A stretch of DNA of 64,000 bases, taken from Urechis unicinctus. Lineage: Eukaryota; Annelida; Polychaeta; Xenopneusta; Urechidae. Made by a program: the position numbers and the translations under genes. The notes below the pieces were generated by a model, which was not told the DNA's origin, searched no databases, and saw nothing but the letters and a program-made list of their open reading frames with translations. Where the stretch lies: NCBI GenBank assembly GCA_034190875.2, contig CM067356.1, forward strand, positions 73,819,350 to 73,883,349, in the 5' to 3' direction. This document shows, one piece after another, positions 1-13,899 of this stretch. Positions within the stretch are counted from its first letter, which is position 1. Each line of letters begins with the position of its first letter.

Positions 1-544
1 AACAGATGTTCCAAAAATAATTTTGTCAAAAGTTGCATTTATATAATTTGTCGATAGGTGATTTGATAACAGGATTGCCGTCTCTGAGTGTGTATGTTGT
101 AACGGCTACACAAGTATCTGTACTATCCGCACTAGCAGAGATCTAGGGAGGAGGCAGGCCGGTACTCGTGTTTACAATTGAGCGATCGGAATATGGGTCA
201 ACCACAAACATGCCAGACGGCGAGTGAAACTGATTATAGCATTCGTCTTGTTCATGAAGACTCATCCTCCAGTACCGCCAACGCCTCTACAAAACTCACT
301 TCGTCTCTTATTTTGCTTGAATTATGCCTTCAAATCTTCAAACACTGTTCTAGTTTTCTTTTGTTGCATTTAGATCAGTATTTGCCCAGAGAATCACGAG
401 TCTTTCCATACATTTCGATATTGACAGTGTGTTTTGACAGGTTGTTGGCGCGGCTGTTTGTCGTTACAACGGCTAGAAATAACAAAACACGGAAAACAAG
501 TGCAGGAAGTGTGCGCAGTAGATCACGGACCCATTCTCTTAAGG

Positions 545-640
545 GACAATAGACCACCGCACGATAAGCCGGACCAAGAACGATTATGTATATCTATTTT
601 ACCCATCTGCAACGTGACCATGTAATTGACCTGGCATATA
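545..640. repeat. Short dispersed duplicated block (copy 1)
   Basis: About 95 bases containing the string ACGATAAGCC followed by ACCAAGAACGA and TATGTATATCTAT recur at about 15340-15410 and, more diverged, at about 45520-45580. The shared text is direct in orientation. No coding role is evident. It is the end segment of the larger duplicated block described at 13900-15430 and 43140-45620. Confidence 0.55.
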
Positions 641-1179
641 TTTTTCTTTGCTCCGGCTGCACCATTGAATCGCCTATCAACCTTGCTAATAGCGTATGTG
701 CCCATTACCTGTCACGTAGTCGTTCGTCCGGCCCAGCTGTGAATTAATTCCATTCACTTTGCTACTGATACTCTTTACCAATCGCGGGTTTGTGACAGAG
801 CTTTTCGTACTGCGTTTTTAGGGGCTTCGATCACTATCATCACTAGCTGACTGTTGCATAAAAAGGGTTCATTTCAATAGTTGGCGATGCATGCATCGGA
901 CCTTATTTGCAAAACGATGTTTTAAAATCAGTCTATCATTAGTGACTTGTTGGTTGGGATCCGTGGGTTGTGTCCCTATATGTAATACTAAACAGTAGTA
1001 TGAAGAATGGCGACTGAACACTACATTAAATTTAATCGTCCACTTCATAAAACGTGAATTATTGATAATGTGTTTACTGCTCATGCAAAGGTGCGCTTCC
1101 AAGTGAGGCATTCTATCCGTGTATGCAGGTATGCGACCAGCAAATATCACGGTCCGGCCATCTATTCACGCAAACAAAA
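641..1179. other. Non-coding stretch with one short duplicated piece
   Basis: No convincing gene. The part at about 1060-1150 (a 'GAGGCATTCTATCCGTGTATGCAG' -like run) is a diverged direct copy of about 10290-10345. Nothing else is recognised here. Confidence 0.35.
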
Positions 1180-2290
1180 ATTTATCTGCCTCAATAAATA
1201 ATATATTTTTCCAGGCGATTGGCATTGACTGCAAATGACGTCGGCGAAGGACAACCGTTACATTACGATAGATAATCAAATGTTACGTACTCTTGCATCT
1301 TTATCAGCCGTAAAAGCTACTTGCATGGTCCAGGACCTTTGCATCAAACGGATAAGAGAGAAAATACGATTGAACTCGCTTGCGAGATATTGCTTGAGTA
1401 ATACATCGAACAGAATGGATCGCTGGTAAGGCGACCCTCCAGCATTTCGTTTTCGGGAAGTTTTCTCAGTTTAAATCAATAGCAAGTGGTCCATTAATGT
1501 TTGCGACTATAGCAGTACCCGTTGATGCAACCAAATGAAGTTCAGACAGTGTTAGTATGCTGCAAACAAACTGTGTGCACGCGAGTAAAACGTTCAACGT
1601 TTCAATTTATAATTCGTAGCGACGCAGAAAAACTATTCATTATGATGTCATAAATATAAAACTGTTATTATTATTGCAATGAAAAACTACACACCATGGC
1701 ACCAATGTTTTTTCCCACAATTTACGTATAAGGTTTCGAACTTGGTCCACATGTTATTAAAGAGCGTCGACGCGCTCTTTAAAGAAATACTTCAAAAGTG
1801 TTATAAGGCGAGGTGTATTCCGAATTTGATATTAACCGAGGCTGCAACTTTCCCTGAGATTATTACATTCGGTGTGATTATTGAACTGCAGACAGCTATT
1901 GTTTCGGACAGTTGACGACGCAAAAAAATCCAAAGGCATCGTTTAAAGGTCACGACATTATTTTCCATGTTCTGAAAGAGCTAGGATTTATCGCATTATC
2001 AGGAGCTTCTGAAATACAGTTCCGAATTCTTCCGCTACTAAAGTACGCAACTATAACTATCGCCTGATGGTATCAACCTCGCTTTTCCTTGAGATGGATA
2101 TAAATTTCAATAGTTTATGTTAATCCCATTAAGTGTTCAAATGTTCTTAACACAATGCGCCGCTTGCTAAATTCAGCCAGATATAAAAAGTCGCCTTGCC
2201 GTATGATTAGCAAACACGAGTGGTGATTGGTAGAAAGATGTGAAAATAACGACTATGAAATGCAGTTGGCCAAAACACAAAACGCATATC
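1180..2290. repeat. Duplicated non-coding block, copy A
   Basis: This 1.1-kb stretch is colinear with 19050-20035. Both hold, in the same order, AGCCGTAAAAGCTAC/AGCCGTATAAGCTAC, a 'GTATAAGGTTTCGAACTTGGTCCA' -like run, GCATCGTTTAAAGG and GAAAACACGAG-like text. Part of it (about 1680-1880) also recurs at 12110-12380. ORFs inside are short, and their frames are not kept between the copies. At about 2285-2330 the similarity resumes with 23590-23640, on the far side of the Academ-like element, so this copy resembles the pre-insertion state of the other. Confidence 0.7.
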
Positions 2291-2699
2291 AAAACAGTTT
2301 GTCAAGATCCAGTGACTTAAACTATTCATTTCAGTGCCGAAAGATTGTGGTAGGCAGGTTAAGAGCGACACGCATGTGCAAGAATAGGCATAAACATGTA
2401 TATACGCGTACAAAAATTGTATGTTTGTCTATGGTGCATTTGTCATCGTTTTTGTGCTTAACATCTTCTCTAAGAATAAGCGCGCTTTGATGGAATTTTT
2501 GTCGCATTCATTTTAATTCCACTTAGGTATACTGCTGTTATATATCATGGATAATATAATTAATGTAAACATAATAGATGTCTTTTTTTTTTGCGGTCTC
2601 TCTTTCTTATAATCTGCCAGCATTGACCTATATTCAAAACCCCTAAACCTTGCTTTTAGCCACGGATAATGATAGTGCCATCTTTATACATTAACATAA

Positions 2700-3020
2700 G
2701 GACGTCTGGTATGGAAGCTTGTGCCCCGTCGCTTTGAGATTTCAGCTGCCATCGCAGAGTAAAGCCATTAAGGGATCTTTGATACATAGCATGGCTTAAC
2801 AAGTCTGTGACTGGGGATGTCTTGTTTACAAAGAAAACTAATTCATCTCGTGTTCGTTTGAATAGGAATGTTTTCTTTCATATATGACCAGCTAAATATA
2901 AATAGCTATCATTGCACCAGGGGATTTTGCTTCAATATAAGCGGCTTTAATACATAGCTGCGTATAGCAGTGTTGAAGGGAAGAAAATATATCACAAATA
3001 TGCAGTCAATCGTTGAGCGG
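2700..3020. repeat. Duplicated non-coding block, copy 1
   Basis: Shares CGCTTTGAGATTTCAGC, GATACATAGCATGGCT, GTGACTGGGGATGTC and ATAGCAGTGTTGAAGGGAAG with 12380-12640 in the same order. A weaker third copy is seen at about 15690-15830. No ORF is kept across copies. Confidence 0.65.
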
Positions 3021-3189
3021 ATTCTAGTCCGCCTGAAATGCTTAATAACGAAAATGTTTAACCGAATGCTGAATAAGTTGCATATTATTTGAATGTGAGC
3101 GGCGTACAAAGCGCTATAGCTTTATATTGACGTCAGTATGTGTATAACGGCCACATCACTAGCACGTGATAGTACATTCATACATATGC

Positions 3190-3380
3190 ACCTTTGCAAT
3201 GAAAATAAATTTGATGGGAGCAAGTGCTCTCCATTGTGCCAGCAGAAACTGTATAATAACAAAACCTTTAGTGATTGTCTGAACCATACTGCTCACGTGG
3301 CGATTTGCAAGAAAAACACTTTTATAGTGAGGGCCTGTCACGTTACAGGGCAAACTGTTGATTGTCTAGCATAAATCAAT
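3190..3380. repeat. Duplicated non-coding block
   Basis: The run around AAGTGCTCTCCATTGTGCC and AACTGTATAATAACAAA is a diverged direct copy of about 23660-23790. Together with copy A upstream, this makes 1180-3380 colinear with 19050-23800 once the transposon insertion is removed. Confidence 0.55.
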
Positions 3381-3769
3381 CCTTTTAAACCACACAAACT
3401 GCATACTGAGCCGTAAAGATACACTCATAAAAATAGCCACACACATCGGACACTTTTTTCATCCACATCATAAATACATGTTAAACCCTCATATGCAAAC
3501 ACAACGAAAACGCTTATGCAGCAACACGAATCGTCGGATGGCACACATCCCTATCTCTTCACCGGGCAGTCGTTGTATTTATAAACACGTCCACGCATGG
3601 GTAGGCAAACAAATACACTGACATGCCTGATTTACTGCTATAAATTATAGCTGTGCATATGTAATCAAACCCGCGCATATACTAAAGCGTTACATGTACA
3701 TATATGTTTGGCTCGCATACATACACGCTTAAAACAAAATAAGGGGGACATTTCCATCGAGCTACTTTG

Positions 3770-6700
3770 AGACTTTTTCTCGCTCCTTGAGAGCCTCTGT
3801 TAAGTGAATTTTCGAACAGCGCTCTCATAGTTGAGTATAACAAATACGATATGCAGGCATTCAGATAAAGCAGGTTATTACTATTTGTGGCCTACTGCTA
3901 ACTGCTTGCATGCTCTTAAAATCCGATCGTAAAATACAGCCATGAATGGACGCATGCCACATTACATATCTACGTATATATTTATATTGATAAAGCTATG
4001 GCTATGTCATTTGGAAAGCACAGCCATTCAGTGCAAAGTGAACGTTATGTTACGGTAAATTGCAAATGAGCGTCAGTCGATCAGGGAATAATAAGCACGT
4101 GCAATAAGCTCTAAAGGCATAACTGATTAATATTTCTTACAAATTATTCATAATTACCATTCCAAGTTGTGTGGATATTTATTTCACCTTTAAAATAGTT
4201 AAGTTTCATACAAAGCTCTTCTGTAGTAGAACGTCAGTTACTTTGTTCGCAGTGGACCTAGTGTACAAAATATATAATCAAGCTTAATATTGTAATGCGC
4301 ATCCTCCATGATGCTTCTGCAACGGCTCGTGACCATAACTGGTTAAGAAGTTTATCCTGTTACCACCATAGCAACATATAAAAGCCAACCACGATTTGTA
4401 GAAATATATTTAGTTGGGACTCCGTTGCGCATTCACCCAACAAAATAAGCGATCACATCCTGTGTGCAGCGCTGTGTTCGTCATAGCTTCCATCTTGATA
4501 AATCACAAACTGACGATGGATGTACAATCAATTCGTTAACATATTCGCCACTAGTCATAATGAGCCCCCTTCGCGTTGTTATATGCTCTTTGCTCTATAT
4601 TTATATGATGACCTGACCCAGACTGACCAGTTTGAATGGATCAGTGGTACACCGAAGTGGAGTTACCTAAATTACCATTTCGCATTTATTGTACTCAAAA
4701 TACCTCTCTGCGGCCTAGATATGTTCATTCGAGCAGCTCTTTTCTCTTATACTATGAGAATATGATAAATTAGTTCGGGTGACTTGCTGATTGTTAGGTG
4801 GTTTGACGTTGATTACATGTTTAAGTAGCAGCAATGGAACATCGCCTCGCAGGAGCAGCAAAAAGACTACCCTTTATATAGAAAAAAAATGTTTACCAAT
4901 AGAAATATCCGTAGCGAGATGATTATAGTACTGAAGGCGGGCGTTGGGATACATCAAAGGAACTTAGTAGCGTACATGACCACTAGTACTACTTGCAAAT
5001 ATACATGACAAGAGTGGTCATCGTCACACTCGGAAAGAGCACATCGAATAACCGCTGATCGTGCCCGGCTTTCGCCCCCTCATGATGGCGCTGCATTCGC
5101 AAACATTGCGGTTGCACTTTCAATACAAAACAATATGCGAAACACCAGACCGATCACTGGCCCGTACAGCCGTGGAACGAAGATAATGACAGACGAGTAA
5201 CGCAGCTTCATAGTGCGACTGCAAAATGGCGATAATTACATGCCTTTGTATGAAAGCTATGTATGAAGATTGACTGGTCTGTCAGCTTTCACTGCATTAC
5301 AATGCCAGCAGAAAGATGCATTCTCCGGGAGACATATTGTTTGCGTCAGCGCTTGAATGCTGCCCTACTTTCGTGCCCATGAAAGCATCTATTATGAGAA
5401 GGACCGCGACCATTACTCAGTGCCAAACCTCTTAATTAGCACCTTAAGCATTTACCCGTTCATCATCTACTCCCCACCTGTCTATATTTGATACACCCGC
5501 ATATGTTATGCTATGGTCTATTCGTACGAAGGTTTTGGGCACAGACGTAGTTTGGCTGTGGCGCTGTCGTCATATGTATATTAATGTAAAAATCCGAGAT
5601 AGTGATTCCCTCAAATATATGTTCATATTATTAAGATATTTACCTGGCCGCTACAATATCTATATGGCTACAATTACAGCTACATCCACCTATAAGCACT
5701 TAATTACACGATGCATCATGGGACAATCACTGTCTTGTCGTATTTGCCATCACACGACTTACACTCAGTGGTTCAATATAATTTCGTTGATTAATCATTA
5801 CTGCTGTTGGGGCTTTCAGTTCGATGGAGACAAGTGGCCCCTTAACCTTAAGAGATTCAGCCTGTGCATCACAATTAGCCTTACAATTAACATTCAGTAC
5901 ATCGTTGTCAGACACGACAGAGATTTACAATGATTGATCGTTTGTGAAAGCAAAATGGTGTCAGGCCTTATATTAACCGTCATTCAGAATTTAACATAGT
6001 TTTATAGACGATGGTTCATATAAGATAATGTAAATACGAGTCGTTGTTGAGGATCGTGTGTGATATATACACGGGCTCCGCAAGAAAATATAATGCTTTC
6101 TGGATACTTAACTACCCCATTAACGACAATTATGTGCCAACAAACATTAGCCACGCGGCTCATACCGTTATTAAGCTCATAGCCGGCCTTTAGACTGATG
6201 AACAACGGGTAATACCACGACTTATCATCGTTGATTATAATGTAACTTTGGACCTGTACAAAATCAATTTAGCATGTCACTAAGCGTGCTCTTAGGTTTG
6301 CTAACTACGGCACCTCTTTTATGTAACCGTTATCAAAATCAGATAACTTAATACCAAGCACTGGAAATCCAACCTTAATGCGGGTCACATGTTTGATGGA
6401 TAGTTCATTCAAATCTTAGACATTCAATGCATACCGAAGTGAAACGCAATTTGCTCTAAAGCCTAATCAGAAAGGATTGAAGATTCTGAGATATACCAGA
6501 TAACGTCCAGTTTTCTATCGCCTCATCGTCATGTCCCGTTATCTGTGAATGTTATTTGATAAAATAGGGAAATATTCCCATATATACGTTGTATATATTT
6601 GTAGGCCGGTATCTATTTTGACTGCGATAGAAGCGCCCAGAACAGAGCGCACGTTTCCATTATAATTGTTAAATGAGGAGATCGGCCCAGTGTAGAGGAC

Positions 6701-6800
6701 ATTAACATTTGCGCACGTTTCCATGGAAATAGATAATAATCCACGCGTTATGTGTAGGTAGGAATAGTTTGCATTACCGTAAACATTAAACAAGATTCAC
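3770..6800. repeat. Large duplicated non-coding block, copy 1
   Basis: About 3 kb colinear with 47020-50650; parts also match 43140-45620 and 13900-15430. Shared landmarks in order are GAGAGCA near 3790, GCGTCAGTCGATCAGGGAATAATAA near 4070 (split here by one base against the other copy), ATGGCGCTGCA near 5090, CGAGTAACGCAGCTT near 5195, ATTACACGATGCATCAT near 5703, GAAAATATAATGCT near 6084 and TCGTCATGTCCCGTTAT near 6527. Open frames here are interrupted in the other copies, so I read it as non-coding. Confidence 0.65.
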
Positions 6801-9410
6801 CATTTACGGAATGTATAAGCAATAAACAACAACCGTTTCCGAATTTAAAATGTAAGTTTTATCCGGTCACATACTGCACAAATAATAAAGCTACATTGAA
6901 AGAGGCACTCATGATAAATATTTTAACCAGTTTAACACCATTCATTTGCCCTCGGATATATATCGTGTGTATTTGTCGTCCACCGACAGAATTAACCTGA
7001 GTGGTCTGGAAGGATGATCAATAGAATATTTAATTTGTTACCGTACCCGGCTTAACTTTTCCTACTCATTTAACAATTCTTATAGCGTGACATTAGCCAA
7101 TTGTTTTTTTAAATAAGTCGATCGCACTGAGCTACCCTTATCAGTGATTCTCGCAGCCTAACCATCTTGAGTTGTTGGTTAATCATATCACAAGTAGCAT
7201 ATAGGCATATAGGATAAATAGATGAGAGTTAGAAGCCTGACATGATATATATCCCTAACGCTTATGAATTCATTGTCATGGCTCTAATGTACAGCTGCTC
7301 AACTGCTCCGTACGTGGCTCTGCTGCTGACGACACTTTGCTTATTCAGATCAATCGTTTACAAACCTGAAAACACAGTACAGAACGTCACGGCAAAAAAG
7401 TTTTGCGATAGATTGTAATATCACTATGGAATTGGCAGTAATTATCAGTGACGCAATAAGGGTTTATGGATATTGGCAGTAATTATTAGTCAGACAAAAA
7501 TGGTTGCCGGGTATTACTCATTTCATTACAAACAACCCACGTTTTGCTGTGTATACATTGCTTAAGACCGTTTGCAAGCTGCAAATTCACATCAGTAGTA
7601 AATGTATGCTAATACGACAGCTGATATGGGGTTTGAAATAGTTCAACAGTTGACATCATCTATTGCAATAAACGGAAATTAAACGCAAGTTGAATTATAA
7701 GTGAATTACCAGCTAGTTGAATTTAAAATCTTTTACAAATGGGTTTAATTCATTACTTCAGCTTTTTTAAATGTGAACAGCTGTCCCTGTTACATTGTTT
7801 GATGCTCTGATGTACATGTGTTGCCTGGAAATTACTAGTACATATGCATAAGTGCAAAACACATGCTACAATTAGGTATGTCGCCGTGCTCCTGACAAAA
7901 TCACGTCCCTGATGCATGGAAAGTTTTGTTAAGTTATGTGCTAGGCTATACTACCATTAAAATGCTTTTGGGTCTGCAGAAATATCACAAGATGTCTCAT
8001 ACCCACATTTTGTCGCCACCAAGTCCGACTGTTGCATTGCGTAGGGTAATCCTCTAGCATGTATCTGAGATCGGTGGCAGATCGGTGTATTTAGCCAAAT
8101 TCAGATCCACTGTAATCAATTTCAGATCAGAAGTAACATGCACTGCAGAGAATACCTCTTGGTTGCTCGCATAATTTATTTCTTGATTTATTACCAAGCG
8201 ACGAAGACAACATCTAACTTACTGGGAAGAGGAGGTAACTTTAAACCAATGACTCTTTTAACGTTGAATGCATTACTATGTTATTTTGCTAACACGTGGA
8301 TGTGCAGCTGCGTTAGTATGCTAGCATATAGTGTCAATATACGTATTCACTCTCTGTAAATTAATGGTCATATATTTATAAACTGCGTCAGCTGTTTGTT
8401 GAGCTCCTAGAGTTTCTAAAGAAATACCAGCCAGTCCGAAATCATGATAGCCGTGCCAAATACCCAGCGCCACCATTGTTGTCATATTCCGAAGATTGTT
8501 TTTCCTCCGTGAAAGCGGTACAAGAAGTATATATCAGGTAGATTACTCAAATGCTTGATAATGGATATACCCAGTCTTCAATCTGGGAAATAGTTACCAA
8601 TGTCCTTTTCGGAAAAAATCATATCAATTAAAATTAGTATGCATCGCACTGCATTTCATTTATACCCATCACTGTTTCTGTATCATACATCGGAAATCAA
8701 TCGTAATTGCTTTGTTGCACGATCTATCTGAACAGTTAGCTTCGAAATCCAACCACCAATGTATTAAGTGTGAATAGAGTCTTAGGCTTTTGAATATCCG
8801 TCGTTATAATACCTCTGCAAGTTCCGGATTTCGATTCTGCAAAAATAACTGATGATACTGGCGCAATACATATGCCAAAACAAGTGCAACCATTATTCAA
8901 CTGCTTCTGTAATAGAGATAGCGTCTTAATGTGAAGCTGTTAATAGAGATATGCCACATTGCGCGGGTTTATCAATCTGTGAATAGCAGCATTGTTATAT
9001 AGATGTCTTTAATATAGATAAACCAACCTTCCATTTGTGTCAGATACTATTCGTCCAACCGACATATCATTGATCTGCTGAATCACAATAACGATGTCGC
9101 TTCTGCGTTATTTATCACTGAGATGTCAGATGTTGGACAGCGGTATAGACAGCAACCGATGGTTATCCTTTTAATGCAGTGTTAGGGGATGAAAAGTAAT
9201 GGTCGGTCACAAGGGATAGCTAGAAAAATATGGCCTCGTTGATGAGGTACCATATATTGGTTGCAGATTGACAACGTCCAATGTTACCATCCCCGACCCC
9301 CGACAGCGATCCGCTCATAGTTATCACTTACATACAATACAACAATGTGTACGAGTAACCTACAATATACCTAATTCCCGGATGATTGAATAAACCGCTT
9401 TTTTTTTCTG
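6801..9410. other. Non-coding; one short duplicated segment
   Basis: No gene recognised. About 7265-7410 (GCTCTGCTGCTGAC followed by CACGGCAAAA) has a diverged direct copy at about 16560-16720. The remainder looks unique within the window. Confidence 0.4.
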
Positions 9411-10126
<716 letters not shown>

Positions 10127-11713
10127 GGAAATATAGGAAGTATTTTAAACCCATTATAGTGTTCTAATGTTTTCGACCTTTAGCATCTGCAAGTAAACTT
10201 AACGATTTATTTACTTTTCATGAAAGTCGATCATTTAAATTGTATTCCCGGCCCTAGCAAATTGCAGGTTCACTTCAGAGTAAGGCATTACATTTGTTCA
10301 TGCAGGTACGCAAGCGGGACATTCCGGTCATGTTCTTCCCACAAATACCCGCTGATTTGCATCCATTTATTGTACGTTTATGCAGTTTTACTTGGAAATC
10401 GGCTGTGAGAGAAAATTACAGTGGGCAAAGAGAATTGGAAAACATGACTAAGATGAGGGAAAGTCTGTGATACGAACTGCATTGGATCAGTGAGTCAACT
10501 CAAGCGACGCGTAAGTAAGTGTTTATGTCGAAAATATATTATTCTACTTGCTCTATCCCAGGAGAAAATTTAAGGGGTGTGTTTTTATTCACACTCATCT
10601 CTACAGACAGTGGCCACGATAAAGTCGCCTCCTTTATCCTTACCAACATGGATCTGCAGCGTTTCGAAGGAAGCCACAGCTTTATTTGCAAGCTTTCTTT
10701 TGTCTCTAACAGCATGTTATAACGCAGAGTATGTTTCGGAACTCCCTAAGAATTGTATTCGTTGAGGGAAGTTCTATAATATATGTACGTGTCCTAGACG
10801 GCAGCCTCGCTCATGATCCATGGGATAAGATAACAGGTGCTGTTGGATACGCCTATGAGTACGCACTGAATATAATGCGGTCGCATTATACCGACATAAC
10901 ACCTACATCTTAATTGCGATTCGACAATCAAAACTTACCCATATGATGTGTTCGTGTAATAACACGTCTTTATCATCATGTAGATTAACCCTAAGTCAAT
11001 CGAATTTAATTAAAAGGCAGCAATAGGGATGTCTAGGCTACTAACTGGTTGATCTGCGCTATTAACTGTCCATTACCAACGCATGCTATACCAACCCAGC
11101 TTATATAGAGATTAATATCCGTTTAAACCGAGACAAAGATAGGAAAAGAGATGGACTGCTTCGATTTACGTTGATTCGGTGTCATCTTAAATGGATGTGC
11201 GCCCTTTTCCCCTTCGCGCGACTGCCATATTGTAATTTATGCTTCGTTAGAGATTGCCATGCACATTCCATCTATCATGCTGATGAAGCAATTAATTTGT
11301 GTTGATTTTTCTTCATTACCCTCAGGTGAATGACTAACAATGGCTGATTACAGCAGAATTAAATTGCTTTTGATATGTACAGCTAGTAGAGTATCTCGGG
11401 GCAGAATAGTGACATTTATAATTGTTATTCTCAAAATGGTTGTACAAACTTTACCCCATTCCCTTCCCGATTGATTCATACCACACATGTAGTTGTTGCC
11501 GGTTGTATCACACTGTAAACGTCATCGTTTTATTAAACTGGTCATCTACTTTATCATATCATTGTTGTGCCAAATTTACATAACAATCACCGGAATTGAA
11601 CTGTTGCATGCTTTTATTGTCATTCTCTAACAACATCATGTTTCGCTGCTCAAAAGCTTGCATATAGAGTGCTTAGCTTTCATGCAGAGCCTGCAAGCCA
11701 TTATGTCGACGGT
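10127..11713. other. Non-coding stretch
   Basis: Apart from the short duplicated piece at about 10290-10345, I see no gene, repeat or recognisable regulatory signal. Open frames at 10519-10913 are short and carry no motif. Confidence 0.35.
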
Positions 11714-12107
11714 TTACAGGGAAGTTAACGATTGAAAGTCGGGATGCATAACACTTGCTCCTGTGTTTGAACGTGCGATTCCAATAGAGTGGCCGAATTC
11801 GTGAAGACCGACGCCTTGCATATAAGGGCCTGACAACCTGAAAGGAATCAAGTCATACATCGTATTTTCACAATATGTGAATGAAGAAATGGACACGTTA
11901 GAACCCAACAAATGCGATAATGACTTGTCCAGGATTCGTCTTCATCAAAGCATGCAGCTCCATGAGAAGGATAGAAAGCATGGACCAGCACTGTCCCAGT
12001 GCCATCCAATGCACGGTGGCGATTGTGGCAGCCGGACACAAGCTGGATCCTGATATCACCAGTGACATTGTGATGTCAAAACTATTGTCAAATTGATGGC
12101 TGAACAA
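11714..12107 (-). pseudogene. Matrix metalloproteinase catalytic-domain exons, decayed
   Basis: Read on the minus strand, the text follows a matrixin catalytic domain. First comes a DITMSLVISGSSLC piece. After a frame change come LDGTGTVLVHAFYPSHGA and CFDEDESWT, which match the family's FDGPG...LAHAF.P...HFDEDE.WT. After about 130 bases with acceptor-like CTTTCAG come GVGLHEFGHSIGIARS and a Met-turn SVMHP. The zinc motif should be HExxHxxGxxH, but its third His is Arg here. The break between the first and second pieces is a frameshift, because the two lie in different frames without a clear intron. A phase-1 intron could join SWT to the HEFGH exon (donor ACA-A|GTCATT). No prodomain cysteine switch or hemopexin exons are visible nearby. 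Family membership is firm. Loss of function is inferred from the missing His and the frameshift. Confidence 0.75.
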
Positions 12108-12109
12108 AA

Positions 12110-12640
12110 TAACCTTTGCTCAATGAACAACAACACACCGTCTCATCAATGTTTTTTACACAAAATTGGGGTCTTCAACTTGGTCCACAGTTAATTAAAG
12201 AGCATCTACGTGCTTTATGAAGATATATTTAAGGTCTTGAACTTGGTCCACAGGTAATTAATGAGCTTCTGCGTGCTTTATGATGAGATACATCAAGAGC
12301 GTTATACATGCGAGGTGTCTACCTAATTTACTATCGATCGAGACTGCAGCTTCCACTGAGATTATTACATTCGGTGCAATTAAGTTTGTGCCCTGTCGCT
12401 TTGAGATTTCAGCCACCATCGCAGAATACAGCCTTGAATGGATGTATGATACATAGCATGGCTAAATAAGTCTGCGACTGGGGATGTCGTACATGCAAAG
12501 AAATGTAATTCATATCAATTTTGTTTGAAGAGGAATGTATTCAGCATAAGCGGCTAGAATCCATACCTGCGTATAGCAGTGTTGAAGGGAAGAGAATATA
12601 TCACCAATATACTGTCCGATTGTGAATGGCAATGTTACTG
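12110..12640. repeat. Fused partial copies of two duplicated blocks
   Basis: 12110-12380 matches part of 1680-1880 and 19480-19680, including a small internal repeat in which 'CTTGGTCCACAGGTAATTAA' -like text occurs twice. At about 12380 it passes directly into a copy of 2700-3020. The roughly 800 bases separating the two blocks in the 5' copy are absent here, so this copy carries an internal deletion. Confidence 0.65.
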
Positions 12641-13590
12641 GAAATAAGCTAGACATTTCCTCACATATCAAACTACCAACGTTCTGATTAAACTGTTAAT
12701 GAATAATTTACACAACATTATCTTCAAGTAAAATTTTAACCAGAATAGAGCAAATGTCATTGCTGCAAATCGGCTGCTCACGACGTGTTTCCCAGACAAC
12801 GCACATTAAAGCACGCCATTGTGCGAGCAGCTTAAGATTGCAGTGATTATAGACAAACAGTATTTGCCCGAATGCTTAACAAGGTGTGCTGACAATACGG
12901 ATATTCTTTGCAGACGTATAATTTGTGTCTGGCAGTATCTATGATGCAACGCAAACACTATGTTTTCCACGTACACCGGTGGTATATAGCTGTTGCTTCT
13001 TGTCAAAGCCATTACGGCATTACGTTGTCAGCCGAGTTGTTTATTACGCAATGTTTATTACCGTATCGTAGCATTTATCTATCGGCATTGCGCTAAAAAC
13101 CATAACAAGTCGAATGTACGGCTTAATATTCACTCAGTAATAAAGGAATTTCATTATAAAAATTACATGCAATGCGACATTTATGAATTACTTCACATTT
13201 CGTTCTGCTTTTGATAGCACCGTAGAAAACTGTAGATTGTGTACATTCAAAGAGCGTTCTTGAAGCGTGATATGCAAAAATATTTTCAGTTTGCAGAAAG
13301 CGTGGTATAAGCTAGGCAATCTCAGCGCAACTCAAAGTCAAACATCAAAGACGTCCACTAAACAGATGACCAGTACAGACCTAGATAAAGTTAGACTAAT
13401 CAATAATTTGACCTATATTTGGTTATTTATCAAAAGTAGCTGTCAACTGTACAGATAACTACCACATACATACACACAGTTGGACTAATAAATAATTTGA
13501 CCCTTGCTTTTTCAATGCAGCCTACTAGCTAGTTAATGTTTGTCAATAGCTGAATTTGGGATATCTAGATTAACATGCCTTACTATATAT
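12640..13590. repeat. Duplicated block; inverted partner at 45640-46110
   Basis: Segments of this stretch read backwards at 45640-46110. AAGCACGCCATTGTGC here pairs with GCACTATGGCGTGCTT there, and GACTAATAAATAATTTGACCC pairs with 'GGGTCAAATTATTGATTAGTC'. Its gene-like frames on the plus strand (12908-13214) are short and motif-free. The two inverted copies differ in length, so indels have accumulated. Confidence 0.6.
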
Positions 13591-13899
13591 CCAGTTAACT
13601 AGCATTCGTGCTTATCCTTCCCGAGTCCACGGTCACAAATCAGCATAATGCTTCCAATATATGAACCAGAACAATAACTCGTTCTTATTGATATCCCGAG
13701 ATTTATTGCTACTATATGGCTTTAGCTTTATGCTACGGTAGAGGCCAGTCCGCTTGCAGGACCAGCTGGCCTATGTAACTACCGGGTGCCCTGGTGTAAT
13801 TGTGCTTCCTTGGAAACAAGTCAATTAAGATATGTCGTGAACCACCTATGGTTAAAAATACTTGGTTTAGATAATGGCTGGTCTTACAGTATTGGTAGC

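Noticed and set aside
5508..5933. 141-codon plus-strand frame
   Set aside because: It lies in a duplicated block, and the matching copy at 49970-50250 does not keep the frame. Composition is unconvincing.
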